The notes: generated from the letters alone by a model not told the origin. Positions 52,741 through 61,451 are shown, counted from the first letter of the stretch. The stretch is DNA of 64,000 nucleotides from Roseimicrobium gellanilyticum (GCF_003315205.1 NZ_QNRR01000002.1:156881-220880); one strand, 5' to 3'. Program-made: numbers and translations.

Positions 52741-53067
52741 ATGGCCGGAAACAAACGCATGCGCAAGCGCGCGCCCCAGAACTCCCCAATGCTCCCTTTC
52801 ATGGAAGAAAGCGAGCCGCGTGATGTGGCTTCCCTTCAGAAGAAGGCGAAGCAGATCCAGCGCAACATGCACCGCCTGAAGGTGGAGATGGCTGCGGATC
52901 GCCTGGGCTTCCCCGTGGGCAAGCCCCGCAAGATGACCTTTGCCCAGGCGCAGGCAAAGCGCCGTCGCTTCATGGTGCAGGCCGCCGAATTCATGATCAC
53001 CGCGGTGCTCTTTGTGGGTGCCTGCGCATGGCTCTACCAGTGGTGGCTGGCGCGCCAGGGGGCGTAG
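52741..53067 (+). CDS. Small basic membrane protein
   Basis: 108 residues: a basic N-terminus (NKRMRKRAPQN), a helical part (DVASLQKKAKQIQRNMHRLK), and one C-terminal membrane helix (about 82-101). It has a topology close to the upstream coiled-coil protein (tail anchored), suggesting that the two act together. The start at 52741 lies 8 bases after the previous stop. A terminator lies 33 bases downstream. Confidence 0.68.
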   Translation: MAGNKRMRKRAPQNSPMLPFMEESEPRDVASLQKKAKQIQRNMHRLKVEMAADRLGFPVGKPRKMTFAQAQAKRRRFMVQAAEFMITAVLFVGACAWLYQWWLARQGA

Positions 53068-53100
53068 CAGCCTGCGCTGCGAGCGCGAAGAAAGTCTTTT

Positions 53101-53138
53101 GGGTATATCATCCTAGGGAGTGATATACCCATTTTTTT
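53101..53138 (+). terminator. Rho-independent terminator of the membrane operon
   Basis: GGGTATATCA and its complement TGATATACCC form a perfect 10-bp stem (53101-53110, 53121-53130), followed by ATTTTTTT. It ends the 50281-53067 operon. A second hairpin with GGGAAC/GTTCCC arms lies at about 53153-53182, on the side where the converging DUF1501 gene ends. Confidence 0.92.
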
Positions 53139-53298
53139 GGACCACGGTTGATGCAGCCAGAGACCCCATGAGCGGGAACACCTCGTTCCCGATGGGGTGA
53201 AATAGCCCCTGATACACCATTCCACGCACGCTTGTTGACGGGAACGAGGCGGTCCCATTCCCAGGGCATGAAAAGCGATCAGGCGAGGACTGTTCTTC

Positions 53299-54597
53299 TC
53301 AACCAAACAGCTCTGTCACCGGCTGGCCCTTGTCGGCCACGGTGAAGGGGCGCTTGCTTGGGGAGTAGAGCACCGCATCCAGTGGCAGGCCCAGGGCATA
53401 GGCGATTGTCGCATTGAAGTCGGGCACGGTCATCTTGTTCTCGGTGACTTCGATGCCCTTGTCCGTCTTGCCGTAGACCTGACCGCCCTTCACGCCACCG
53501 CCCCACAGGACGCTGCTGAAGGCCTTCGGGTAGTGGTCGCGTCCCGAGTTCTGGTTGATCTTCGGTGTGCGGCCGAATTCACTGGTGAGCACCACCAGGG
53601 TGTCCTCCAGGAGTCCGCGACGATCCAGATCGCCCAGCAAGGCGCTCAGTCCCTGGTCGAGTGTGTCCAGTTTCTCAGGCAGACGTGTGTAGATGTCCTG
53701 GTGCATGTCCCAGCCGCCGAGGGTCACCTCCACAAAGCGCACGCCGTGCTCCACCAGCCGGCGAGCGAGCAGACAGCCCTGACCAAAGGAGTCATTGCCG
53801 TAGAGATCGTGCATGTCCTCGGGCTCCTTGTTCAGGTCGAAGGCGGCGAGGTCCTCGCTCTTCATCACGTTCACCGCGTCGCGATACACGTCCGCATAGG
53901 CCCGCACGTTGTTGTAGTGGTAGGCGGCCTGGAAGTTCTGGTCGAGCTTCGCGGAAAGGTTCAGGCGATAGTCGAAATCATTGTCCGTGAGAGAGGCGAG
54001 ACGATGGCTGTTCTGCAGGCCTGCCGCAGGGTTGTTCACGATGAGCGGTTGGAACGCTGCCTCAAAGAAACCGCCGCCGGGATGCTTGCTGTCACCGGTG
54101 ATGATCACGCTGCCGGGCAGTGCGCTGTTGCCCTTGCCCTGGAACTTCTGCAACCACGCGCCCATGCTGGGGTGCCGTGTGGCGCCGCGCATGGTGTAGC
54201 CCGTGTGCTGGAAGTAGTTCCCCTGGGCGTGCGCTCCCTGCGTGCTGGTGAGGGAATTGATGACCACCCCATGGTGCATCATCTTCGCCGTGTTCGGCAG
54301 CAGCTCGCCAATCTGCACGCCATCCGCGGAGGTGGCGATGGTCTTGGTGTCACCCATGGTATCCGCTCCGGGCGCACAGCCGAAGGTATCGAGGTGCGTC
54401 ATGCCACCGCTCATGTAGAGGTAGATGACATTGCGTGCCGTGCCGACCTGCTTCGCCTTGGAGGCGCCTTCGAAAGGAGCGGCAGAGGCACGCGGAGCGA
54501 TGGCTCCCAATACTGAGACCCCGAGGCAGGTCTTCGCCACATTCATGACGAAATCGCGACGGGTGAGTTCGTCAGCTCTGAGAAGGTCCGTTTTCAT
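53299..54597 (-). CDS. DUF1501 protein (Tat-exported, sulfatase-like fold)
   Basis: A 432-residue protein with a twin-arginine signal (ELTRRDFVMNVAKT, then a hydrophobic stretch to about residue 40). Family marks are NVIYLYMSGGMTHLDTFG, GVRFVEVTLGGWDMHQD and VVLTSEFGRTPKINQNSGRD. DUF1501 proteins belong to the alkaline phosphatase-like superfamily and almost always pair with a DUF1549/DUF1553 protein, as here (54 bases upstream). The substrate is unknown. Confidence 0.92.
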   Translation of the reverse strand: MKTDLLRADELTRRDFVMNVAKTCLGVSVLGAIAPRASAAPFEGASKAKQVGTARNVIYLYMSGGMTHLDTFGCAPGADTMGDTKTIATSADGVQIGELLPNTAKMMHHGVVINSLTSTQGAHAQGNYFQHTGYTMRGATRHPSMGAWLQKFQGKGNSALPGSVIITGDSKHPGGGFFEAAFQPLIVNNPAAGLQNSHRLASLTDNDFDYRLNLSAKLDQNFQAAYHYNNVRAYADVYRDAVNVMKSEDLAAFDLNKEPEDMHDLYGNDSFGQGCLLARRLVEHGVRFVEVTLGGWDMHQDIYTRLPEKLDTLDQGLSALLGDLDRRGLLEDTLVVLTSEFGRTPKINQNSGRDHYPKAFSSVLWGGGVKGGQVYGKTDKGIEVTENKMTVPDFNATIAYALGLPLDAVLYSPSKRPFTVADKGQPVTELFG

Positions 54598-54651
54598 GGA
54601 TGGAGAGGGTGGGAACTGGGACTGCGACTGACTTGGGAGACTTGTGGGAAA

Positions 54652-56823
54652 CTACTGGATGAAGAGGAACTGGGAACCGGTGAGCAGCGCGTGCGTCACA
54701 TCATCCACGGCCTTGTCACCGCGCTGCTGAATGACTTGTGCCAGTACCGCTCGCTCGTTGTTCGTAGGCTGGCGGCTCAGGAAGGAGAGATAGAGGAGCT
54801 CCAGCTTCTGCTGCGGCGTGTCTGCATTCTTCAGATCCTGGCTCAGTTTGGAAAGCGGATTTCCCAACACTTCGGAAGCAGGGCCATTGAGCAGGGACAG
54901 TGCTTGCGGCACGGAGGCATCGTCGCTCGCGTTCTGAATGAGCTCGCGATCCGATTGACCGAAGGTGCGCAGGAAGTGGCCGGGCTTGGCGGGCGAGGGG
55001 AGTTCCGAGGCGCGCGCATTCAGGGAAAGACTGCCTCCCATTTTCATGGCTTCGCGACGCTCTTCCTTCGAGAGGGCGGCGAGTGCCGCCTTGTCATAGG
55101 CGCTCATGCCCTTCTTGTCGGGTTGATAGCCCCTGCGAAGGTCCTGGGCGCGTTCCTCACCGAGCAGGGCTTCGAGCACGTCGTTGGAGTTGCCCTTGCG
55201 GAGGCGCGCGGCTTCGCGGGCCAGTTTCTGCGCCGCATCCGGATTGCCACCGCTCTCGCGCATCTGCTTGGCCTGCTCGGTGAGCTCGGCAATCCTCTTG
55301 TCCGTTTCCACGCGTGCCGCATTGCCCTGCTTGGCGACTTCCACGAGGGCCTCGGGTCCCTTGGAGTTGACCGTGTTCAGGAACATGCTGAGATCATCAA
55401 GGTACTGGTGCAGACGCACATTGTCGTCCTCCACGCGGTCATCGATGTTTCCTCTGGAGAGCGTCACCATGGAGTCCCACACCTGCTCGGCGCTCATGCG
55501 GCGCAGGATGGGACCGGTGAAGTGGTAGGTCTCGCCCAGCGGCACTTCCGTGGCGGTGGCCATGCGCTGATAGGTATCTGTGTTGTACAGCACGCGGAGG
55601 AAGGACTTCAGCGAGTACTTCTTCTCCTGCATGAGCGTGGTGAGGTACTCCATCAGCTCGTTGTTGGAGGGCACCGTGGAGTCCATCATCTCGTCCACCG
55701 GCTCGATCAGGCCGATGCCGAAGGCCTTCTTCCACATGCGATTTGCGATCACTGTGGTGAAGCGGGGATTCTCAGGTGAGGTCATCCACTTGGAGAAAGC
55801 GTCAAGACGCGTGGGGCTGCCGGCGATGTCCGCCTCATGGCCGAAAAGCACCTTGGGCTGGATGGACTGGCCCGCCTTGCCATCGGGATACTTGTAGTCC
55901 GCCGGCAGCGTGGGCAGCTTGTCCGTCCAGGAGATGCTGGTGTAGCGCAGCGGCTTCATCACATCCTGGAAGGACTTGCGCACCATTTCCACATCGGCGC
56001 GGCTGAGTTGCGGCTTCTTCGCTTCTTCGGCCTCGGTGGCCTCCATCTTCTTGCGCTGCTCGGCCATGTAGGCCTTGCGCTGGTCCTTGGTCATGTTCTT
56101 CAGCGCGGCGCGGTCGACGTCCGGAGCCTTGGCGCCTTTCTTGCCCTTGGGGGCCAGGCTCTTCAGGGCGTTCTTTTCATAGCCCCGGGTGTCCATGCCG
56201 TAGGTGAAGGCGGCCATGCCGTAGTAGTCCATCTGCGTCCACTTATCGAAAGGATGATTGTGGCACTGGGCGCACACGATTTGCGTGCCCAGGAAGACCT
56301 GCACGGTGTAGGCAAGGTGATCGAGCTTGTTCTCGTCTCGCATGTAGAAGCCGATGGAGCCGCTGTCCCACACGCCACCTTCGGTGGTCATCAGGTTGCG
56401 GACAAATTGATCATAGGGCGTGTTCGCCTTGAGCTGCTTCTTCAACCACTCCTCATAGGCTTCCGCGGTGACACGGCCCTTCACATTGTCCGTGAGGCGC
56501 AGCACGTCCGCCCAATAGTTGAACATGTTGCTCGTGTAGCCGTCGCTGCCCAGCAGCTTGTCAATGAGCTTGGTCTTCTTCGCCGGGTCATTGGAGCGCA
56601 CGAATTCCTGAGTCTCCTCTGCGGTGGGGATACGGCCTGCGATGTCCAGGTACAGCCGGCGCACCAGCACTTCATCGGTGGCGGGTGGGTTGGGCTTCAG
56701 GTTGTTCTTCTCCCATTCCTTGGCCAGGATGGCGTCAATCTTCTGAGCCTCCGGCAGAGCGGCAGCATGGAGGGAGACGGCGCTGGAGATGGTCAGCGCG
56801 GCAAGGGCTAGGATCGCTTTCAT
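54652..56823 (-). CDS. DUF1549/DUF1553 protein with a cytochrome-like heme site
   Basis: A 723-residue exported protein with a signal peptide (about 1-20). The N-terminal DUF1549 domain has RRLYLDIAGRIPTAEE and a heme-binding-type CAQCHNHPFDKW. A charged spacer rich in Lys/Ala (about 235-275) precedes the DUF1553 domain (NRMWKKAFGIGLIEPVDEM, later RSFLSRQPTNNER-like end). These proteins, with DUF1501, are a hallmark of Planctomycetes and Verrucomicrobia and are thought to act in periplasmic polysaccharide use. It is the first gene of a two-gene operon. Confidence 0.92.
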   Translation of the reverse strand: MKAILALAALTISSAVSLHAAALPEAQKIDAILAKEWEKNNLKPNPPATDEVLVRRLYLDIAGRIPTAEETQEFVRSNDPAKKTKLIDKLLGSDGYTSNMFNYWADVLRLTDNVKGRVTAEAYEEWLKKQLKANTPYDQFVRNLMTTEGGVWDSGSIGFYMRDENKLDHLAYTVQVFLGTQIVCAQCHNHPFDKWTQMDYYGMAAFTYGMDTRGYEKNALKSLAPKGKKGAKAPDVDRAALKNMTKDQRKAYMAEQRKKMEATEAEEAKKPQLSRADVEMVRKSFQDVMKPLRYTSISWTDKLPTLPADYKYPDGKAGQSIQPKVLFGHEADIAGSPTRLDAFSKWMTSPENPRFTTVIANRMWKKAFGIGLIEPVDEMMDSTVPSNNELMEYLTTLMQEKKYSLKSFLRVLYNTDTYQRMATATEVPLGETYHFTGPILRRMSAEQVWDSMVTLSRGNIDDRVEDDNVRLHQYLDDLSMFLNTVNSKGPEALVEVAKQGNAARVETDKRIAELTEQAKQMRESGGNPDAAQKLAREAARLRKGNSNDVLEALLGEERAQDLRRGYQPDKKGMSAYDKAALAALSKEERREAMKMGGSLSLNARASELPSPAKPGHFLRTFGQSDRELIQNASDDASVPQALSLLNGPASEVLGNPLSKLSQDLKNADTPQQKLELLYLSFLSRQPTNNERAVLAQVIQQRGDKAVDDVTHALLTGSQFLFIQ

Positions 56824-57232
56824 GAGCGGAGCAGGTTGAGTATTCACCTAAGATTTGCCCGGAAACGACGCCTCTGGACGTTTCTTAATTCGATTTTGCG
56901 AAATTTTTTCTCTGGGGGGCAGAGGCAGGGGCGGCAGGGGGTATGGTGTTTATACACCATTTTGGGTGGAGGGTCCAGTGAAGTCCGTGGGAGGGGGAGG
57001 GGAGGAACCGCAGAGGACGGGGAGGTCGCAGAAGGGGGATATAGAGTTGATGGCCGAATGTTGATGGTTGATAGCCTGATACTGAGTGCGATGTGCCAAT
57101 TGACCAGAGAGAACTTGGGGGTGACGTACAAATGCGTCCTGCGAAGTCTTCGCCCCTTGCTTTTCTTCCACTCCTCACGAAGCGTCGCTTCTCCCGTACG
57201 GCAAGAAATCCAAACTCAACCCACTATCAATA
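56824..57232. other. Gene-free boundary before the cassette array
   Basis: A 409-base stretch. It contains a short hairpin (ATGGTG/CACCAT around TTTATA, 56942-56959) and purine-rich runs. I see no gene, no attC-like site and no integrase. It may hold the promoter of the DUF1549 gene on one side and the left edge of the cassette array on the other. Confidence 0.55.
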
Positions 57233-57556
57233 GTGACTTGGCCACCGCTTTCTGAGTTCGCGTTTGTTTCCGGCAGAGCGGCGACAGCCGAAGATGTTTC
57301 CGCCGGTCGTGCGGTGTTTGTACTTCAGGACACCGGCCAGCCGATTGGAGAGCCTATCAACATCATAGTGCCGCAATACGCGCTTCACCGCGACGAGGTG
57401 TCCGGCACACAGACACATTGCGTTATCATTCAGGCAGAGCAGGCACGAGGTCAGCGTCTTGTTGGTGCCTGTGTGCTTTCCGACCATTCCGTCATGGCCG
57501 GGCTTTTCTCTGAGTTTGAGCTTCTTGGCACAACTCCTCTATCAACCAACAAATAA
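57233..57556 (+). CDS. Cassette 1: small protein of unknown function
   Basis: 107 residues from a GTG. It begins TWPPLSEFAFVSGRAATAED and continues with VFVLQDTGQPIGEPI, a layout I associate with small soluble proteins found in integron cassettes, but without a known role. The gene starts within 20 bases of unusual sequence and the 5' end could be truncated. It is followed directly by attC-like site 1. No signal peptide or membrane helix. Confidence 0.6.
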   Translation: MTWPPLSEFAFVSGRAATAEDVSAGRAVFVLQDTGQPIGEPINIIVPQYALHRDEVSGTQTHCVIIQAEQARGQRLVGACVLSDHSVMAGLFSEFELLGTTPLSTNK

Positions 57557-57557
57557 C

Positions 57558-57650
57558 CGTAACGCCTATGCGAGCGCAGCAACGAGCCCGGACATTGTGC
57601 CTTGGTTGCCATCGTAACGTCACGCGGGCCGGGTCGCTGATAGGCCGCTA
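57558..57650 (+). other. attC-like site 1 (degenerate)
   Basis: It shares with attC3 a long inner block (GGTTGC, ATCGTAACGTC, CGCGGGCCGGGTCGCTGA). The left arm CAGCAACGAGCCCGG roughly pairs with CCGGGTCGCTG. No GTTRRRY box is seen at the right end, so it may be inactive. Confidence 0.5.
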
Positions 57651-57671
57651 GGCCGCTTCCCGCTCACCGTG

Positions 57672-58211
57672 ATGCGCGACAACAACTTACCCAAAGACGT
57701 TGCCGTCCTTGTCGAAGCGGAGCTTCACTCGAGCGAGCGTGTTGTTTGGACGGGACAGCCGATTCCGGGGCGCTTTGCCTGGCGCGGCATCGGCGACGTT
57801 TTGTTCGGCATCCCATGGACTGCCTTTACCATCTTTTGCATGGTAAAAGGTGACGACTCTTCGAAGCTGTTCGGCCTTCCGTTCTTGCTTATTGGTGTCT
57901 GGCTGCTTTCTGGCCCCTACCGCATGCGACTCAAGGCGGCTCGAACGGCTTATGTCGTTACCGACAAGCGCGCACTGATTCTCGAGGGCGATTGGTGTCG
58001 ATCGACTGCCATTCGATCATGTGAGCCGCAGCATCTCGGCGACATTCGCTGCGTGCAGAAACCTGATCGCTCAGGTGACATCATTTTCGGGTGCACTGCG
58101 ATCAGCAGTGACGAGATCGCTGACTACGGATTTCTTGGTATCCACGATGTGAAGCACGTGGAGACACTTGTCCGACAACTCTCGAAGGTGGCCATCAACG
58201 ACGGCGCCTAA
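57672..58211 (+). CDS. Cassette 2: membrane protein with PH-like domain
   Basis: 179 residues with two membrane helices (about 42-60 and 68-83), preceded by SERVVWTGQPIPGRFAW and followed by a strand-rich segment with AYVVTDKRALILEG. This is the pattern of bacterial PH-like membrane proteins. The stop codon TAA is inside the GCCTAAC box of attC2, a layout typical of cassette genes. Role unknown. Confidence 0.72.
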   Translation: MRDNNLPKDVAVLVEAELHSSERVVWTGQPIPGRFAWRGIGDVLFGIPWTAFTIFCMVKGDDSSKLFGLPFLLIGVWLLSGPYRMRLKAARTAYVVTDKRALILEGDWCRSTAIRSCEPQHLGDIRCVQKPDRSGDIIFGCTAISSDEIADYGFLGIHDVKHVETLVRQLSKVAINDGA

Positions 58212-58307
58212 CCAAGCGCTGCAGCCAACCCGCTGGGCGGCGGAGCCTGGGGACGAAACCGATCACTTTTGTCTCGCCCAGTGGTTGGCTGAGCTTTAGC
58301 GTTCCAC
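58206..58307 (+). other. attC-like site 2 (102 bases)
   Basis: The left box GCCTAAC (58206-58212) is followed by GCAGCCAACCCGCTGGGCGG. The right arm CGCCCAGTGGTTGGCTGAGC pairs with it, and the site ends GTTCCAC (58301-58307). It is nearly the same as attC8 and of the same length. Confidence 0.8.
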
Positions 58308-58320
58308 CAACTTGAGCATC

Positions 58321-58587
58321 ATGAGTGAATCTGAGGAACTCATCATCTATCCTGTGCCAAGTCTCGTAGCTACGCTCCTCAATCGGGGGCGTGCAAAGGG
58401 AAGTCCACTCACCGAACAGGAGGTGATTCAGATTCATGACGTTTGTCCGTCGATTGCTCTTCGTCCCGATCAGGTGCGCCAAATTGAGGATCAGCGAGGC
58501 TACAAGGACATTGATCCCGAAAACTGTTGGGAAGAGTGGCAAGAAGCCCGAAAGGACCTTATCAATGACGAATCAACCGAGGTCTAA
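58321..58587 (+). CDS. Cassette 3: small protein of unknown function
   Basis: 88 residues, acidic, soluble. It begins MSESEELIIYPVPSLVATLL and ends YKDIDPENCWEEWQEARKDL. I do not recognise a domain. Size, plus-strand orientation and the position of the stop (TAA inside the attC3 left box) mark it as a cassette gene. ATG 58321 was chosen over a TTG nine bases upstream. Confidence 0.65.
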   Translation: MSESEELIIYPVPSLVATLLNRGRAKGSPLTEQEVIQIHDVCPSIALRPDQVRQIEDQRGYKDIDPENCWEEWQEARKDLINDESTEV

Positions 58588-58671
58588 CCAAATGCTACAG
58601 CAAACCCGGTTTGAATGTCGTGGTTGCAATCGTAACGTCCCGCGGGCCGGGTCGCTGAGCTTGCGTTGCTC
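58582..58671 (+). other. attC-like site 3 (90 bases)
   Basis: The left box GTCTAAC (58582-58588) overlaps the preceding stop codon. Inner arms CAGCAAACCCGG and CCGGGTCGCTG are complementary. The right end reads GTTGCTC (58665-58671), which keeps GTT but not the full GTTRRRY box. Confidence 0.7.
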
Positions 58672-58682
58672 GCCTCAAAAAT

Positions 58683-59336
58683 ATGAATCGCTGGAGAACC
58701 ATCATCAATCTAGTCGTAGTCGCTCTCGTGGCGCTGCCGATGGACGCGTTTGCCGAAAAGGAAGGGGATGAGCCGGAGCCCCAGAACAACGTGATTCCGG
58801 CGGTTAAGAAGGCCATCGGTCCAGGTGAACTGTACTGGCTTATGGATCGAGCCTGTGTTCATGGGGACGCCATGAGTGTGCAGATGCTCCTCAACGCCGG
58901 AGCGGAACCGGATGGCGTGAACGACTACAAGCATTTTGAGCGGTTCGAACCCACGTGGCATCTTCATCAAGCGGCGTATGGAGGTCACGTGGAGGTGGTC
59001 GAGATGCTGTTGAAGGCCGGAGCGACAGTCGATCTCCCGTGCGGTGAGGGAGAGACCGCACTGTTCATGGCCGTCTATCAGAACCGGGCGGCCGTGGTGC
59101 GGCGCCTGCTTGAGGCCGGCGCCAATGCGAGCCTCAAGGTCAATGGCAAGACCGCGATCGAAGTCGCTCGTGAAAAGGGACTTCGCGATGTCGTCTCCAT
59201 TCTTGAACACGCTGCGGAATCGAAACAAAAGGGCGGACAAGATGGCGCTGGGCAACCGGCTACCCGTTCCGAGCCGCCTTCGAAGGGTGGCAATAAACCT
59301 CAACCAGCATCTGCATCGGAGGGACGCGCCCGGTAG
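58683..59336 (+). CDS. Cassette 4: exported ankyrin-repeat protein
   Basis: 217 residues with a signal peptide (about 1-24, ending DAFAEK). Three to four ankyrin repeats follow (e.g. LHQAAYGGHVEVVEMLLKAG, ALFMAVYQNRAAVVRRLLEA), then a Gly/Pro/Ser-rich tail from about 178. The function is probably protein binding in the periplasm. It is large for a cassette gene. About 130 bases follow before attC4 with no convincing gene. Confidence 0.8.
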   Translation: MNRWRTIINLVVVALVALPMDAFAEKEGDEPEPQNNVIPAVKKAIGPGELYWLMDRACVHGDAMSVQMLLNAGAEPDGVNDYKHFERFEPTWHLHQAAYGGHVEVVEMLLKAGATVDLPCGEGETALFMAVYQNRAAVVRRLLEAGANASLKVNGKTAIEVAREKGLRDVVSILEHAAESKQKGGQDGAGQPATRSEPPSKGGNKPQPASASEGRAR

Positions 59337-59466
59337 CAGATGCCAGGTCTCCGACGTTTGGCAAAGATCTCGTCTCGATATGCCCTCTGCCGCTGCCTAC
59401 ATCGACAGGCTGACTCCTGAGCACGTGGTGGCTGCCCAAAAGGCGGGCAAGTCCTGCGTTTTTGCC

Positions 59467-59595
59467 CGTTAACATACGTTTTCGGCTTCTTTTCCTGAAT
59501 GCCTGCAACGCTGAAGCTGGTAATGGCCTGAAAATGTGCCTGCTGTAGCGGGTTCGAATTCTCCTGCGTGGTTGCAGGCAATTTGTATGTTAGGT
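59467..59595 (+). other. attC-like site 4 (129 bases)
   Basis: The outer boxes pair through TAACATAC (59470-59477) and GTATGTTA (59585-59592), ending in the consensus GTTAGGT (59589-59595). Inner arms GCCTGCAACGC and GCGTGGTTGCAGGC also pair. This is the most complete outer pairing in the array. Confidence 0.82.
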
Positions 59596-59606
59596 GACTT
59601 CTACTC

Positions 59607-60140
59607 GTGAGCCTCGATCGAATCCTTCTACTGTGTTTTTCCATCTCGGTGTTCGCTGGCCTCACGTACGGCGCGACGCGGTTCATGTTCCTCCTCGATC
59701 GTCCCACTTTAGGCGCCACATGGGGTTCTACGTCAGCCGACGAGTCGCGGGTCGATGGATTTTATTTGGGAACTTACACCCCGGACAAGCGACAGATTGT
59801 ACTGCGTGACTCGTCCCTTGTCACGATCCCCGATGCGTGGATCGAGCACGCGTGGAGTGCCCAGCTTACACTGCTTCTTAAGGACACCAAGCGACGCGCC
59901 GAAGGCCACTACTTTAACATCCCGATTCCTCGCCAACCCGGCTCCGAGTCCGCCTACTTCATCGAATTGGCCGACCCAGATGAGCCAGTCATGTACTATA
60001 CCGTCCCGGCGGGCTGGCAGGCAGAGTTCGATGCCCTTCCTGCAACGGTGACCGTTGCCGTCAAAGAAAAGAAGCAGGGTAGCGATTCGTGGGAAGACGC
60101 CATCACTATCGACACCATCAAGTTTTCCCGTGCATTTTAG
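59607..60140 (+). CDS. Cassette 5: membrane-anchored protein of unknown function
   Basis: 177 residues from a GTG 11 bases after the end of attC4. One N-terminal membrane or signal segment (about 6-28) precedes a beta-rich domain (VDGFYLGTYTPDKRQIVL, FIELADPDEPVMYYTV, ATVTVAVKEKKQG). I cannot name the family. Its stop lies 6 bases before attC5. Probably displayed at the periplasmic side of the membrane. Confidence 0.68.
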   Translation: MSLDRILLLCFSISVFAGLTYGATRFMFLLDRPTLGATWGSTSADESRVDGFYLGTYTPDKRQIVLRDSSLVTIPDAWIEHAWSAQLTLLLKDTKRRAEGHYFNIPIPRQPGSESAYFIELADPDEPVMYYTVPAGWQAEFDALPATVTVAVKEKKQGSDSWEDAITIDTIKFSRAF

Positions 60141-60146
60141 AATGTC

Positions 60147-60206
60147 GCTTAACCATGGGCTGCAACGGACGGCCGCGGGCTGGCGCTGAGCTTGGAGTCG
60201 TTAGGC
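60147..60206 (+). other. attC-like site 5 (60 bases, canonical length)
   Basis: The left box GCTTAAC (60147-60153) and right box GTTAGGC (60200-60206) match RYYYAAC and GTTRRRY. The interior carries the GGCTGCAACG block and the complementary CGCTGAGCTTGG. This is the classical 59-base element form. Confidence 0.85.
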
Positions 60207-60242
60207 CCACTTGAGCGATCATCACACCATACGCCGAATTCC

Positions 60243-60599
60243 ATGACGATAGAAGACTGTTACAAGAAGTATGGAGAGCCGCTTTACGTCGGTTCCAAAC
60301 ATTTGATCTGGAAAGACAAGGAGCAGAACAGGGCCTTCAAAGCAACACGCCCCGGCTACCTTACCGGGGGAAGTGTCATCATCACTTCCCAACCATGGCA
60401 CGAGCCGGCTGACGCCTCTTCGCCTCACCCATCCACCGCAGAGATGATCGAGTGCCTGCAACGTTTTGGCTTTTCACAAGTGAACTCAAACGATTGGCAG
60501 CATGCGAATGGGACCATGGCGAGGAATGTAAAGCCCGGCGATTTCATCAAGACGAAAGAACGCGTCGTTCCCATCGATGTTCACCTCGAGAAGCCATGA
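60243..60599 (+). CDS. Cassette 6: small protein of unknown function
   Basis: 118 residues, soluble, starting MTIEDCYKKYGEPLYVGSKH and including MIECLQRFGFSQVNSNDWQH. No domain recognised. ATG 60243 fits the cassette spacing, with the left attC5 box 37 bases earlier. A partial attC (GTTAGGG at 60639) follows. Confidence 0.62.
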   Translation: MTIEDCYKKYGEPLYVGSKHLIWKDKEQNRAFKATRPGYLTGGSVIITSQPWHEPADASSPHPSTAEMIECLQRFGFSQVNSNDWQHANGTMARNVKPGDFIKTKERVVPIDVHLEKP

Positions 60600-60971
60600 C
60601 GATGTGGCTTCCTGAGTGACAGCGTGCGGAATTCATGCGTTAGGGGTGAGCGCAAAGGGACAGACAAATGGAGTTGCGTCGTTTCCCTTTTCGAGCGTGG
60701 CAGATACGACTCCAAACTCCCCAAGTTCATCCCCTACCGTCCCAAGGGCTAGCCATGCGTTGCAGCCAATCCGCCAAGGCCGCCGACGTCTGCACATGAA
60801 TGCGAACACTTCAGTGACGCCCGGCGGTTGGCTGAGCTTTTGTCGGTCGGCTGCTGAGCCTTTTTCCCCGTGACCAAGAAAATTGAAAATGAATGTCCTG
60901 AAGTCGCTCGCTTGTTCGTCGTAGCATTGAACGACCCGAAAACCATCAACCTAATTGCAACGAACAATACT
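60600..60971 (+). other. Gene-poor stretch with attC remnants (GTTAGGG at 60639; attC-like site 7 at 60747-60850)
   Basis: A lone GTTAGGG (60639-60645) follows the cassette 6 gene with no clear left box. Site 7 aligns with attC2 and attC8 (GCAGCCAATCC and GGCGGTTGGCTGAGC arms), but both end boxes are decayed (GGCTAGC and CGGTCGG). I see no supported gene between. Confidence 0.6.
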
Positions 60972-61439
60972 ATGACAAGTTCCATCCGCACCTGCCTCTG
61001 GTTCCGCGACGGGCGAGGCCGTGAAGCTGCTGAATTCTACTGCTCCCTGATCCCAGGAAGCCGGATCGAGAAGACCTTTTCTGCCGACGCCGGACATGGT
61101 GCCTTCTCGGTGATTGACTTCTCGCTGGGCGGAGTGCCCTACCAGATACTCGACGCCGGACCGATGTTCACGCTGACTGAGGCGGTGTCGATTTCCGTGG
61201 CGACGGACGATCAGGCTGAGGCGGATCGGCTTTGGGCGGCGCTGACCGCGAATGGCGGCGAGGAAAGCCACTGCGGATGGCTCAAAGACCGCTACGGGGT
61301 GTCGTGGCAGGTTTACCCCAAGCGGCTGACGGAGTTGACGACGAGTCCTGACAAGGAGGTGTCCGCCAAGGCGATGGCAGCCATGATGAAGCAGATGAAA
61401 ATCGACATCGCCGAGATCGAAGCAGCGGTTCGTGGCTAG
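60972..61439 (+). CDS. Cassette 8: VOC-family (PhnB-like) protein
   Basis: 155 residues of the PhnB/VOC fold: IRTCLWFRDGRGREAAEFYC, then AFSVIDFSLGGVPYQILDAG and CGWLKDRYGVSWQVYP, with a C-terminal helix. Relatives include glyoxalase-type and antibiotic-binding proteins. No specific ligand is known. The ATG at 60972 follows typical spacing. attC8 begins 12 bases after the stop. Confidence 0.85.
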   Translation: MTSSIRTCLWFRDGRGREAAEFYCSLIPGSRIEKTFSADAGHGAFSVIDFSLGGVPYQILDAGPMFTLTEAVSISVATDDQAEADRLWAALTANGGEESHCGWLKDRYGVSWQVYPKRLTELTTSPDKEVSAKAMAAMMKQMKIDIAEIEAAVRG

Positions 61440-61451
61440 AAGAAGTGCACG

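Noticed and set aside
53153-53182. GGGAAC/GTTCCC hairpin as a second terminator
   Set aside because: No T-run follows on either strand and it lies well over 100 bases from the converging gene end. It is mentioned only with the neighbouring terminator.
59501-59579. tRNA-like fold (GCCTGCA/TGCAGGC ends, GGTTCGAATTC block)
   Set aside because: The anticodon stem and T-stem cannot be paired properly and the spacing is wrong. The pairing arms are better explained as part of attC4.
60616-60873. Possible cassette gene of 85 codons
   Set aside because: It runs through an attC remnant and has no ribosome-binding site or family likeness.
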